DNA of 32,868 nucleotides from Puniceicoccales bacterium. Its GTDB lineage: Bacteria > Verrucomicrobiota > Verrucomicrobiia > Opitutales > JAIRLM01. The notes below the pieces were generated by a model. That model saw nothing but the letters and a program-made list of their open reading frames with translations, made no database searches and was not told the origin of the DNA. Positions within the stretch are counted from its first letter, which is position 1, and each line of letters starts with the position of its first letter. Made by a program: the position numbers and the translations under genes. The stretch spans positions 1 through 32,868 of the forward strand of contig JAISOW010000009.1 in NCBI GenBank assembly GCA_031275345.1. The letters run 5' to 3'. Shown one piece after another: positions 1-8,363 of this stretch.

Positions 1-118
1 TGATCCCTGATCCCTGATCCCTGATCCCTGATCCCTGATCCCTGATCCCTGATCCCTGATCCCTGATCCCTGATCCCTGATCCCTGATCCCTGATCCCTG
101 ATCCCTGATCCCTGATCC
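1..118. repeat. TGATCCC heptamer tandem array
   Basis: Sixteen perfect copies of the 7-bp unit TGATCCC plus six bases of a seventeenth, ending at 118. The array starts at the window edge, so its true length is unknown. Each unit contains GATC, giving 17 GATC sites in 118 bp. The complementary strand reads GGGATCA, so runs of three G recur every 7 nt, which fits the usual G3-N(1-7) pattern for G-quadruplexes. All three frames on the plus strand meet a TGA stop every 21 bp, so it is not coding. It could be a minisatellite, a regulatory or structural element, or a contig-end artefact. Confidence 0.97.
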
Positions 119-426
119 ATACCGCATGAATTTTGAATTTTGGCAGACAATTCACTGCGTGTCAAGTTTTTATCTTTGTGAATTTTCATCCCGATCACCA
201 CGGCGCAGCGTGGCAAGTCCAGTTTGCGATTTTTCGACAACTCTTTTCCCGAAAATAATTTACGAGAAAAAACTCCGCCCAGCCGCCCATCTTGAATGCT
301 AAAAATTTTAGAAAAATTTTGTGATCCGCATGGGATGGTTCGGTGGAACGGGAAAAAATAGGACCAAATGTTTGCAAATTTTAGACAAACATTGATCGCC
401 GCTGCAAGCGTGTCTACGCTTGCCCA
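119..426. other. AT-rich intergenic region, no gene seen
   Basis: About 300 bases between the heptamer array and the glycosyltransferase. The region is AT-rich with many A/T runs. I see no convincing protein, RNA gene or strong promoter. It probably holds the upstream region of the gene starting at 427. Confidence 0.5.
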
Positions 427-1830
427 ATGGAACGTCGCCCCTGGGCAAAGAACTGTGACTATCGCCCATTTGCGTGCACAATGATCGCGCTTTTCATCGC
501 ATGTCCCGTTGTCCTGGGCAATGCATACATGACATTTGCCGCCGGGGCATTTCGTGCCATCTGCCTTTTCTCCTTTTCCATAAAATTGTTTCTATTTTTG
601 GACGGTGCCCGTCTTTACCGGCGGGACGACTGTCAAAGAACCTCCGATGGCGATGACTTGGCCGAATTTCCCGTCTACACCGTCCTCTGCCCTCTCTACC
701 GGGAAAAGCGAAAAACCATTGAACAGCTGCTCCAATCCATGCAGAATCTGGACTATCCGGCGGACAAACTTGATCTTAAACTCATCGTGGAGAGCGATGA
801 TACGCCAACCAACGGCGCCGTTAGGGATCTGCACGCAATCCATGGCGGGTTTGAAATCGTGGAAATTCCTAGCAAAAAATTAAAAACCAAGCCCAATGCC
901 TGCAATCACGGACTCAAGACCGCGCGGGGAGAATTTTTGACAATCTACGATGCGGAGGATAGGCCGGACCGATGCCAGCTAAAAAAGGCGGTAAAGGCAT
1001 TCGCTACCCTACCAAAAGACTATGTTTGCCTGCAAGCTGCCCTGAAGTACTACAACGCCGAAGAAAATTTGCTCACCCGCTGCTTCGCCATCGAATACTC
1101 CATGTGGTATGACTTTGCCATCCGCAGCCTGTGCCGAATGGGGCATTTTTTCCCTCTTGGCGGCAATAGCAACCATTTTCGCACGGAAAAATTGCGGGAA
1201 TACGGCGGCTGGGATGCGCTAAATGTTACGGAAGATGCGGACATTGGCGTGGTGATTGCCCGCAGCGGCGGCCGCATTGGCCACCTAAAGTCCGTCACAT
1301 TCGAAGAATCTCCCATCACATTGAAGGGGTGGATGCACCAGCGTGTCCGCTGGATGAAGGGATTTATGCAAACATTTTGCGGCCATGCCGCCCATCCCAT
1401 CCGCCTCTACCGTGACCTGGGCCTGGGCAATCTGGTCGTATTTTCCGTTTTCGTTCTAATTTCATTTTTTTACTTCCTTGCCTTTCCCTTCATCGTGGCC
1501 ATGGCATTTCTAGGGCCGAAGATCACGTCCCTGGCCCATTCCATGGGTTTTGGAGACCCTACCAGCTACGTAATGCCAACATTTTTTAGCTGGGATTTGC
1601 TCACCTGCTGCGCCCTGGCCTACATCGTTTTCTGGATTTCCGTCGCAAAAAATCGCATGCGTGGCATGTTGGGCGCATCGCTCATTTTCACATTCTACTG
1701 GTTGCTGCACTCCGTTGCCAGCATCCTTGCCCTCGTGCAGCTGATGCGTAATCCATTCGTGTGGAATAAGACGGAGCATGGATTGACCAATGAAAAGATC
1801 GGCGGTGCCGCAGATTCTTCTGACAATTGA
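427..1830 (+). CDS. Membrane glycosyltransferase family 2, cellulose-synthase-like
   Basis: A 467-residue processive-type glycosyltransferase that probably builds or exports a polysaccharide at the inner membrane. One or two N-terminal hydrophobic segments lie at about 16-58. The cytoplasmic GT-A domain follows at about 82-320, with LCPLYRE near 88, a DAED acidic motif at 175-178, TED at 268-270 and QRVRW at 305-309. The last two are the TED and Q-x-x-R-W hallmarks of cellulose/hyaluronan-synthase-like enzymes. Three more membrane segments follow at about 335-362, 388-407 and 413-440. The C-terminal NPFVWNKTEHG is typical of this subfamily. ATG 427 is the first ATG after an in-frame stop at 382; no clear Shine-Dalgarno is seen. 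No neighbouring gene reveals the sugar substrate. Confidence 0.88.
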   Translation: MERRPWAKNCDYRPFACTMIALFIACPVVLGNAYMTFAAGAFRAICLFSFSIKLFLFLDGARLYRRDDCQRTSDGDDLAEFPVYTVLCPLYREKRKTIEQLLQSMQNLDYPADKLDLKLIVESDDTPTNGAVRDLHAIHGGFEIVEIPSKKLKTKPNACNHGLKTARGEFLTIYDAEDRPDRCQLKKAVKAFATLPKDYVCLQAALKYYNAEENLLTRCFAIEYSMWYDFAIRSLCRMGHFFPLGGNSNHFRTEKLREYGGWDALNVTEDADIGVVIARSGGRIGHLKSVTFEESPITLKGWMHQRVRWMKGFMQTFCGHAAHPIRLYRDLGLGNLVVFSVFVLISFFYFLAFPFIVAMAFLGPKITSLAHSMGFGDPTSYVMPTFFSWDLLTCCALAYIVFWISVAKNRMRGMLGASLIFTFYWLLHSVASILALVQLMRNPFVWNKTEHGLTNEKIGGAADSSDN

Positions 1831-2065
1831 GGACCTGCCGCTGCTCCAGCAAATGGGTGGCATCGGAGGAATCACCCGCCGGATAATGAACCTGACAAGA
1901 TGGGTAGTTTTGGCTTGGGACAGGCAACGGGCTGGCCCATGACCGGCGTGTCCGATCCGTGCAAATTGCCCTGCGGCGCGGCAAAATTTCCCCCGCACAG
2001 CGCCATTCCGGCAGAGTTGAAAAGAAAATAGGTTTGTTCGGTCCGGACTTGCCAATACAATCTAT

Positions 2066-3460
2066 TTGTTCGTGATTTTCTCTGCAAATCTCCGTCCAAG
2101 CGATTCGCTTCAAGTGACCGACCATCCGGTCGACAACGAGGGGCAATGCTCCCCATTCGACGCCAATTTGCAAAAATTGAAAGAGACTGGAGCGGCCGTG
2201 CACGAGATCGCATGTCTGGATGACATTGTCTCCGGCCATGGGCAAGGTGGTGCGGCAGTCATTGCAGCAACGGAGGATGGAGGAATGGTTTTGCCAATTT
2301 CCATCACGGGAGCAGGGGACGATGTGGATGAAGCGTTGGCCAAATCGCTCGATAGGACCAGGCCATTGGATGAATTTGTCCAAAATAAGGCGGCACGGGA
2401 AGTGCAGATCTACATTCCGTCGTCTCCATTCTCGGACGCAATTGGGTCTATCCATGCCGGAGCAAAAACAGCTTCCATCCCGTCAGCGGCACTGGGCGAC
2501 CTTACACGGCAACAGGCGGAACATTTGGTCACCGAAGGCCAAAAACTATTGGCAACGATCAAGGATCGTTCGGAAAATGAGTTGATCAATAGCTCGCCCC
2601 TCAGGTCCACGGCCGACGTTGCGGCTGTCATTTGGGCCCTCAACGTGGAAGCATGGAAAATTGACTCCAATTTTCAGCAACTTTCCAGTGCCATGACCAT
2701 TCCAGAAGATAGAGTTTATTTGGCCCTGCAAAATGCGCAAACAAACGATGGCAAAAAATTGTGCTATGGCCGTGGCGGTGCGGGTCAAAGCACCCATCTA
2801 AAACCTTTTCCAACAAGCAAAGGGACACAACTTGGCATGGATATCAAGGATGTGCCACTTCCCTACGGCAAAACCACACTCTTGGTGGGCAATCTACGGA
2901 AAGAGGAGACGGGATTTTCCGAAAATCGCACATTTCTTAAGTTGGAATCCTATGGAACAAAGAGCTTTATTGACAAATTGGGCCACCTTCTTTCCTTGAT
3001 CAGGACGGCCTTTCACAGCGTCACACGGAACATGGATTTTAGGGAAAAAACCACAAAAATTTCCAGGCACGTTGCCGATTTTTGCAAACGCAATCCTCCT
3101 CCCGCCGCAATCGATCGCAAACAGTTGCAAATTGCTGCCCAAAAAGGCCTGTGCAACCTTGCCCGCCATCGTGCAATGCTGGCAACAGAGGTAGCAACGC
3201 CGGAAGCTGATAGGGAAATTGGGCAATGGCTCACAGCCTTTGCCTCTTCTACGGACAAGTTTTTGGAAAAAAAAATCCTCAAGGATGGTGAATGCGGTGC
3301 CATCGAAAAATGGAAAGCGGCCGATCCGGGCCGTTCCACGTTGGCCTACTTTTGCGATCGGCCGCAAATTGGGTCCGAAATCTCTCTTCCATGCTATCCG
3401 TGCTCCCGGCCACAGACCGGCGAAGAATCATCGCCGCTGCCAAACCTCCCCAATCGCTGA
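2066..3460 (+). CDS. Orphan protein, no recognised family
   Basis: An open frame of 464 codons with a believable soluble composition and no signal peptide or membrane segment. I do not recognise a family. The start is uncertain: the frame opens after TGA at 2018, and TTG 2066 or GTG 2072 are the only starts before ATG at about residue 74; none has a good Shine-Dalgarno. A Gly-rich GRGGAGQS at about 235-242 and PYGKTTLL at about 266-273 loosely recall P-loops, but neither matches the full GxxxxGK[ST] pattern. A run of nine A at 3267-3275 lies in the C-terminal part and could slip. The gene stands alone, convergent with skp. It could be a lineage-specific effector-like protein or a decaying gene. 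Confidence 0.55.
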   Translation: MFVIFSANLRPSDSLQVTDHPVDNEGQCSPFDANLQKLKETGAAVHEIACLDDIVSGHGQGGAAVIAATEDGGMVLPISITGAGDDVDEALAKSLDRTRPLDEFVQNKAAREVQIYIPSSPFSDAIGSIHAGAKTASIPSAALGDLTRQQAEHLVTEGQKLLATIKDRSENELINSSPLRSTADVAAVIWALNVEAWKIDSNFQQLSSAMTIPEDRVYLALQNAQTNDGKKLCYGRGGAGQSTHLKPFPTSKGTQLGMDIKDVPLPYGKTTLLVGNLRKEETGFSENRTFLKLESYGTKSFIDKLGHLLSLIRTAFHSVTRNMDFREKTTKISRHVADFCKRNPPPAAIDRKQLQIAAQKGLCNLARHRAMLATEVATPEADREIGQWLTAFASSTDKFLEKKILKDGECGAIEKWKAADPGRSTLAYFCDRPQIGSEISLPCYPCSRPQTGEESSPLPNLPNR

Positions 3461-3499
3461 AGCGAAGCATGGACGGCGGGACAGTTTTCGAAATTTCTG

Positions 3500-3525
3500 C
3501 GGACGGATAGCTCCACATCCGTCCG
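3500..3525. terminator. Perfect 9-bp hairpin between convergent genes
   Basis: The arm CGGACGGAT at 3500-3508 pairs perfectly with ATCCGTCCG at 3517-3525 around an 8-nt loop. It lies between the stop of the plus-strand orphan (3460) and the stop of minus-strand skp (3564), where a bidirectional terminator is expected. Neither side has a clear U tract, so intrinsic termination is only inferred. Confidence 0.45.
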
Positions 3526-3563
3526 ATTGCGGGGCAAAGCCATGGCACCCTCACCGTTTTCCA

Positions 3564-4118
3564 TCATTTTCCATTGATGGCGTCGATCACGCCGTCGGTG
3601 ATGTCCATGGCGGGATCGGAGTAGAGCACCTCCATTCCGGCTGTGTTGAGAACGAGCACGGCCTTGCGCTTGCCGGCCAGATTTGCCACGACGGCCTTAA
3701 TTTCCTCAAGGTGCTTGTTCACAAATTCTTCGCGCCGTTCCATGAGTTCACGATCCGTCTGCTGGCGGAATGCATTTACCTCAATTTCCTTCTTCCGCAC
3801 CTCCTCGGTTTTTTCCTCCAATTCTTTTTGAATCTTGCTCCGCGCCGCCTCGTTGAGCAGCGGATTGTCCATTTTTTCCCGAATCTCCTGCAACTCCCGT
3901 GCCATTTTCACGCCCTCATCCAGCATGGCCCGCATTTCTTCCTGCGCCTTTTCCACCGCCTGCTGAAATTGCTCCCGCGAGCGTTCCGCCCTGCCGTAGC
4001 TGTTGTACACGCGGGCAGCGTCCACGGTCAGCACATTTCCGCCGAGCGGACTTGGCGCCCCGCTGGCAATTGGCGCCAGTGCGCCCAGCATCAACAACAT
4101 CGGTAAAGATCTTTTCAT
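3564..4118 (-). CDS. skp: Periplasmic chaperone of the Skp/OmpH family
   Basis: A 184-residue protein with a signal peptide (basic KR start, hydrophobic 5-18, likely cleavage after ASG at 18-20). The mature part opens with NVLTVDAARVYNSYGRAE, the beta-strand start of OmpH proteins. A long charged coiled coil (about 45-135) forms the tentacle helices, and the C-terminal AVLVLNTAGMEVLYSDPAMDI closes the beta body. The family holds unfolded outer-membrane proteins in the periplasm, so the cell has an outer membrane. The start is supported by GGAAGG placed 7 nt upstream of ATG. In many bacteria skp follows bamA; here it stands alone, divergent from ileS. Confidence 0.9.
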   Translation of the reverse strand: MKRSLPMLLMLGALAPIASGAPSPLGGNVLTVDAARVYNSYGRAERSREQFQQAVEKAQEEMRAMLDEGVKMARELQEIREKMDNPLLNEAARSKIQKELEEKTEEVRKKEIEVNAFRQQTDRELMERREEFVNKHLEEIKAVVANLAGKRKAVLVLNTAGMEVLYSDPAMDITDGVIDAINGK

Positions 4119-4268
4119 AAAAATACCTTCCAGTTAGATTTTGCGCCGGGAGTGGCCACCGTTTCAACAAAATTTTTGCCCAAGCCCCTGTTTTCCACAA
4201 ACTTTTTTCCGGGTTGCTGGAAAAAAGATTGCATGCCGACGGCTAGCTCCTAGAGATCGGCACCCGCT

Positions 4269-7085
4269 ATGGCTTCTGTGGATTGGAAGGATACGCTCAA
4301 TCTGCCGCGCACAGATTTTCCAATCCGCGCTTCGGCGACGGAACGGGAACCAGCCCGCATGGCCCACTGGCAAAAAAGTAGGCTATACCACCGCATCCAG
4401 GCGGCCAGGGCCGATGGGCCCGTGTTTTTTCTCCACGATGGCCCGCCATTTACCAACGGCGATGTTCACATCGGAACGGCGCTCAACAAAGTTTTAAAAG
4501 ATATTTTAATTCGCTACAAAACCATGCGCGGCTTCCGTGCCCCCTACGTTCCCGGCTGGGATTGTCACGGCCTGCCAATTGAACATAAAGTATTGCGCAA
4601 CAATAATAAACAATCTAGCTCACCGCTGGAATTGCGACGTTCCTGTGCAGAATTTTCCAAAAATTTTTCCCAAAAACAGCGGCAACAGTTCGAACGGCTT
4701 GGGCTGCTGGCGGACTGGGACCGGGAATATCGAACCATGGACCCGGCCTATGAAGCGGAAATTTTAGAATTTTTTGCCGACTGCATAGACCTGGGACTGG
4801 CATACTGGAGCAAACGGCCGGTGTACTGGTCCATTCCCTGCCGCACGGCACTGGCGGAGGCGGAAATCGAATACAAAGATGTTGCCGGGCCATCCATCTG
4901 GGTTGCATTTCCCCTACCGCGCGCCACTGTCGGAGGGCTGGACTTGGCGGAGCCGGCCCATCTGGTCATCTGGACAACCACGCCATGGTCCCTGCCATCC
5001 AACCAGGCAATCGCCGTCCATCCAGATCTGTCCTATGCGGCCCTGCGCTGCGGAGAAAAGACTTTCATCGTTGCCAGCGTCCTGGCCGAAAAATTTCTTG
5101 CCGATTGCCATTTTGCGGACGCCATCCAGCTGGCCAATTTCCCCGGCACGTCCCTCGCCGGCCTGGAAGCGCGCCATCCATTTTTAAATAGGTCAAGTCC
5201 CATCTTTGCAGCCACATTCGTCGCGGCCGATGCCGGAACCGGCTGCGTCCACTGTGCACCGGCCCACGGCATGGAGGACTATCTACTGGGCCGGGAAAAT
5301 GGGCTGGCAATCTACTGCCCCATCGATGATGCCGGCTGCTATGTGGCCGATGGTCAAATTCCCCCGGAGCTGGTTGGCGTGCCGATTCTGGATGGCAATG
5401 GAAGTTGCCCCGCCAACGGTGCGATATTGAATTTGCTGCGCAGCGCGGGCAACCTGGTCAATGAAACGACCATTGTCCATTCCTACCCTCACTGCTGGCG
5501 GTCCAAGACTCCGGTCATCTATCGGGCCATGGATCAATGGTTCATCAATCTGGAGCGGAAAGATTTACGAGAAAAGGTTTTGCAGGCCGCCGAACGGGTA
5601 CGGTGGCAGCCGGACTGGGGTTACGGCCGCATCACCGCCGCCATCGCATCCCGACCCGACTGGTGTATCAGCCGGCAGCGGGCCTGGGGCATTCCCATTC
5701 CCGTGTTTTTTGACGAAGCTGGGCAGCCACTGCTGGATGGAAATGTTGCGCGGGGCATTGCAGCAAAGGTGCGGCGGCTTGGCGCCGACTGCTGGTTTTC
5801 CCAAAGTGCCGAAGAATTGCTGGCCGACATCCCCGTCCCGGCCGGTTGGCGGGAAAAAAATTTACGCAAGGGGACGGACACGCTCGACGTATGGTTGGAT
5901 TCTGGCTGCAGCTTCCGCGCCGTGCCCAAGGGCTGCCCCGACTTGACATTTCCCGCCGACCTCTACGTGGAGGGCAGTGACCAGCACCGCGGTTGGTTTC
6001 AATCATCCCTCTGGTGCAGCGTAATTTCCAACGGTGCTCCTCCCTACCGCAACGTCCTCACCCACGGCTTTGTGGTTGGCGAGGATAGAAAAAAGATTTC
6101 CAAAAGCGATGGCAAACCGCAGTCGGCGGATGACTACGTAAATCGCCACGGCGCTGACGTTGTGCGGCTGTGGATTGCGTCGGAAAACTTTCGCGACGAC
6201 ATCCCCATCTCCGATGCCATCCTAGGCCACGTGGCCGCGGCCTATGGCACCATCCGCAACGCCCTCCGCTACCAGCTAGGCAATCTCTACGACTTTCGCC
6301 GCGCATCGAATGCCGTACCTTTTGAAAAGATGTTGCCACTGGACCGCTGGGCCATGGGAAAATTGGGCCAGCTGATCGATGCCGTGACCGCCGCCTACGA
6401 AGCCATCGAATTTCACCGCGTTCACCGCATAATTTTGCAATTTTGCACGGTCACGCTCTCCGCCACCTACCACGACATGCTCAAAGATCGGCTCTACACC
6501 TGCGGTGCGGACTGGTTGGAACGGCGTTCGGCCCAGACCGCATTGGACCAAATCTTTTTGGCACTGGTGGCCATGCTCCTTCCCATTCTGCCATTTACGG
6601 CGGACGAAGCCCATGCCCATTGGCAGACAAACGCGCAATTTGCTCCGCAGCCTGCCCACCTATTGGATTGGCCAAGTGGTGCCGCGTTTTCCTCCTGTGG
6701 CCAGACGATGGCCGACATTGATCGGCTGCTGGAGGTGCGGGCCGAGGTCAATCGCAGACTGGAAGATGCGCGTCGGGGAAAGATGATCGGCAAGTCATTG
6801 GATGGCAGAGTGCTGTGGACGATCGGCCGGTCCGATCCAATCCTTGCCCTTGCCAGGGCTTACCAGGAGCATTTGCCGGAAATTTTCATTGTTTCGCAGG
6901 TTGCCGTGGAGGAATGCGACGGCGTTGGCTGGACCGTAGCCGTTTCCAAGGCTTTTGGAGAGCGCTGTTCTCGCAGCTGGCGCTGGTGCGAAGAGCTGTA
7001 TCCGGTGGGAAATTTGGGCCGTGTTTCCGCCCGCTGCCGCCGCGTTTTGCAGGAGCAATTTCCCGACCTTGGCCAACATTTTTAG
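4269..7085 (+). CDS. ileS: Isoleucyl-tRNA synthetase
   Basis: A 938-residue class I synthetase that charges tRNA-Ile, with the usual bacterial length and layout. Visible motifs are HDGPPFTNGDVHIGTALNK near residue 55-75, PGWDCHGLPIEHK near 95, the editing-domain WTTTPWSLPSNQAI near 237 and GTGCVHCAPAHGMEDY near 325, DVWLDSG and EGSDQHRGWFQSS near 545-575, and KKISKS near 612. Two oddities: the class I signature reads HIGT rather than HIGH, and the C-terminal zinc finger is degenerate (CSRSWRWC and SARC instead of two CxxC pairs). It heads an operon with the traR-like gene (11 bp downstream) and lspA. No strong ribosome site is seen before ATG 4269. Confidence 0.97.
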   Translation: MASVDWKDTLNLPRTDFPIRASATEREPARMAHWQKSRLYHRIQAARADGPVFFLHDGPPFTNGDVHIGTALNKVLKDILIRYKTMRGFRAPYVPGWDCHGLPIEHKVLRNNNKQSSSPLELRRSCAEFSKNFSQKQRQQFERLGLLADWDREYRTMDPAYEAEILEFFADCIDLGLAYWSKRPVYWSIPCRTALAEAEIEYKDVAGPSIWVAFPLPRATVGGLDLAEPAHLVIWTTTPWSLPSNQAIAVHPDLSYAALRCGEKTFIVASVLAEKFLADCHFADAIQLANFPGTSLAGLEARHPFLNRSSPIFAATFVAADAGTGCVHCAPAHGMEDYLLGRENGLAIYCPIDDAGCYVADGQIPPELVGVPILDGNGSCPANGAILNLLRSAGNLVNETTIVHSYPHCWRSKTPVIYRAMDQWFINLERKDLREKVLQAAERVRWQPDWGYGRITAAIASRPDWCISRQRAWGIPIPVFFDEAGQPLLDGNVARGIAAKVRRLGADCWFSQSAEELLADIPVPAGWREKNLRKGTDTLDVWLDSGCSFRAVPKGCPDLTFPADLYVEGSDQHRGWFQSSLWCSVISNGAPPYRNVLTHGFVVGEDRKKISKSDGKPQSADDYVNRHGADVVRLWIASENFRDDIPISDAILGHVAAAYGTIRNALRYQLGNLYDFRRASNAVPFEKMLPLDRWAMGKLGQLIDAVTAAYEAIEFHRVHRIILQFCTVTLSATYHDMLKDRLYTCGADWLERRSAQTALDQIFLALVAMLLPILPFTADEAHAHWQTNAQFAPQPAHLLDWPSGAAFSSCGQTMADIDRLLEVRAEVNRRLEDARRGKMIGKSLDGRVLWTIGRSDPILALARAYQEHLPEIFIVSQVAVEECDGVGWTVAVSKAFGERCSRSWRWCEELYPVGNLGRVSARCRRVLQEQFPDLGQHF

Positions 7086-7095
7086 GAAACATTCC

Positions 7096-7827
7096 ATGGC
7101 AACGACTCAAAAGGAACAGGCAGGGACCTTTTTCACCCTGGAAGACATGCGCCAGGCTCTTAGCGAGCGGGCGGACGGCGCGACAACCCAGCAGGTCACG
7201 GCCGCTACCGCGGCCGTGCCGACGAAGCGACGGGCAAGCGTACCGACCGAAACAAAGCAGCGAAAGGTGGAGCGGCCGGCAGCATCGGTCCTTGATATTC
7301 TTGGCTTTGATCCCCACGCCATGGCCGATGGCGCGGATGGCAGCGATCTGGACCGTGTTCCTTCCAAATGGCGTAGCCACTGCGATGCGCTACTGAGGAT
7401 ACGGGATGAGCTTACCCGTAGGCTGCGGCGGCATGCGGAAGAAACTTTGCTACAAGGAGATTCCAGCGCTGGAGAGTCGGGCAGCGGAGGCGGTGGGAAG
7501 GGTGGCGTCGACGGTGCATTGGAACAGGTTGAACTGGAGCGGGCCCTGAGCTTTGTGGAAAATGAGCAGGAGTTGCTACGCGAGGTGGAGGCTGCCCTGG
7601 AGCGGCTGGTTCGCGGGACCTATGGCGTCTGCGAACAGACAGGTGAGCCGATTGCCGCCGAGCGCCTAGCTGCCCTACCATTCGCCCGCTATTCCCGCCG
7701 CGGCCAGGAAGAGTATGAACGGAATCGGCGCCGCACCGTCTCTACCGGCCAAGGACCGCTCTTTGCTCCACTGGACGATGGAGATGATGCGCCGATGGAT
7801 GGTGCGGCAGAGGACGGCGTGCCGTGA
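7096..7827 (+). CDS. TraR/DksA-family protein with lost zinc cysteines
   Basis: A 243-residue protein. ATG 7096 has AGGA 8 nt upstream and follows the ileS stop closely. The N-terminal half (1-90) is low in complexity and rich in Ala/Thr and charged residues. At about 91-172 are two helical, charged segments split by a Gly/Ser-rich linker (121-140), the second being the helix that precedes the zinc-finger region. The C-terminal GTYGVCEQTGEPI (174-186) and AALPFARYS (192-200) are the TraR/DksA signature, but only one of the four zinc cysteines remains (C179). Related verrucomicrobial proteins, as I recall, show similar loss. The family binds RNA polymerase through the secondary channel; whether this member does is unproven. 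The frame could extend upstream into ileS, but the ribosome site favours 7096. Confidence 0.82.
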   Translation: MATTQKEQAGTFFTLEDMRQALSERADGATTQQVTAATAAVPTKRRASVPTETKQRKVERPAASVLDILGFDPHAMADGADGSDLDRVPSKWRSHCDALLRIRDELTRRLRRHAEETLLQGDSSAGESGSGGGGKGGVDGALEQVELERALSFVENEQELLREVEAALERLVRGTYGVCEQTGEPIAAERLAALPFARYSRRGQEEYERNRRRTVSTGQGPLFAPLDDGDDAPMDGAAEDGVP

Positions 7828-8363
7828 CAGCGAAAATGCTGGGGCCAGGTGGCGGGCAGTCGCATAAAGAAGGGAAGGGTGCCCAAAAGGTCAATTTTCC
7901 ATTTTGGCTGCTTTTTATTTCCGTCATTGTGGCGGACCAGCTGGCAAAAATTTTTGCAATTTATCATTTATTCCATCCCATTCCCCAGCAACTTTGCTGG
8001 CTGCGACTGGAGCTGGTGCTCAATGACGGTGCGGCCTGGAGTTTGCTTGCCGGCCATCGCTTTTTCCTAATCGCCGTTGCCATGGCCGCATTTTGCGGAG
8101 GAATTTTTTGGAAAAAGCGACTTGGCTTTCCATCAATTTTTTCCCAGCTGGCCCTCGCCCTGCTGGGGGGAGGAATCGTTGGCAATGCAATTGACCGTCT
8201 TTTCCGCGGCCATGTGGTGGATTTTATCTGTGTGACGCTGCCGTTTTACCGCTGGCCAGCTTTCAATATTGCCGACATCGCCATCTGCTGGGGAATTTTT
8301 CTTCTCATCGCACGGGACATTGGCAAGGGTGAAAAACGGCACGGTCCGACGGCAAATAGATGA
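7824..8363 (+). CDS. lspA: Lipoprotein signal peptidase (signal peptidase II)
   Basis: A 179-residue inner-membrane aspartyl protease that cleaves prolipoprotein signal peptides after lipidation. All signatures are present: ADQLAK (37-42), LNDGAAWSLLAG (66-77), GGGIVGNAIDRLFRGHVVDF (115-134) and PAFNIADIAI (145-154). The catalytic aspartates should be D133 and D151. Hydrophobic segments lie at about 25-45, 79-95, 105-122 and 148-163, with a charged 22-residue N-terminal extension. GTG 7824 overlaps the stop of the traR-like gene (GTGA), with GAGGA upstream, so translation is probably coupled. Placement after ileS is conserved in many bacteria. Confidence 0.96.
   Translation: MTAKMLGPGGGQSHKEGKGAQKVNFPFWLLFISVIVADQLAKIFAIYHLFHPIPQQLCWLRLELVLNDGAAWSLLAGHRFFLIAVAMAAFCGGIFWKKRLGFPSIFSQLALALLGGGIVGNAIDRLFRGHVVDFICVTLPFYRWPAFNIADIAICWGIFLLIARDIGKGEKRHGPTANR

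Noticed and set aside
1..118. CRISPR array
   Set aside because: The unit is 7 bp with no spacers; it is a simple tandem repeat.
1688..2455. Minus-strand frame of 255 codons across the end of the glycosyltransferase and the first orphan
   Set aside because: It overlaps the glycosyltransferase C-terminus on the other strand, has an implausible composition rich in Arg/Cys/Trp, and no motif.
2768..2884. P-loop-like segments in the first orphan (GRGGAGQS and PYGKTTLL)
   Set aside because: The first lacks the Walker Lys; the second lacks the leading Gly at the required distance. Calling an ATPase would be unsafe.
3219..4106. Plus-strand frame of 295 codons opposite skp
   Set aside because: It is the antisense of a typical coiled-coil skp gene; its long run of Leu/His/Phe is a shadow of charged codons.
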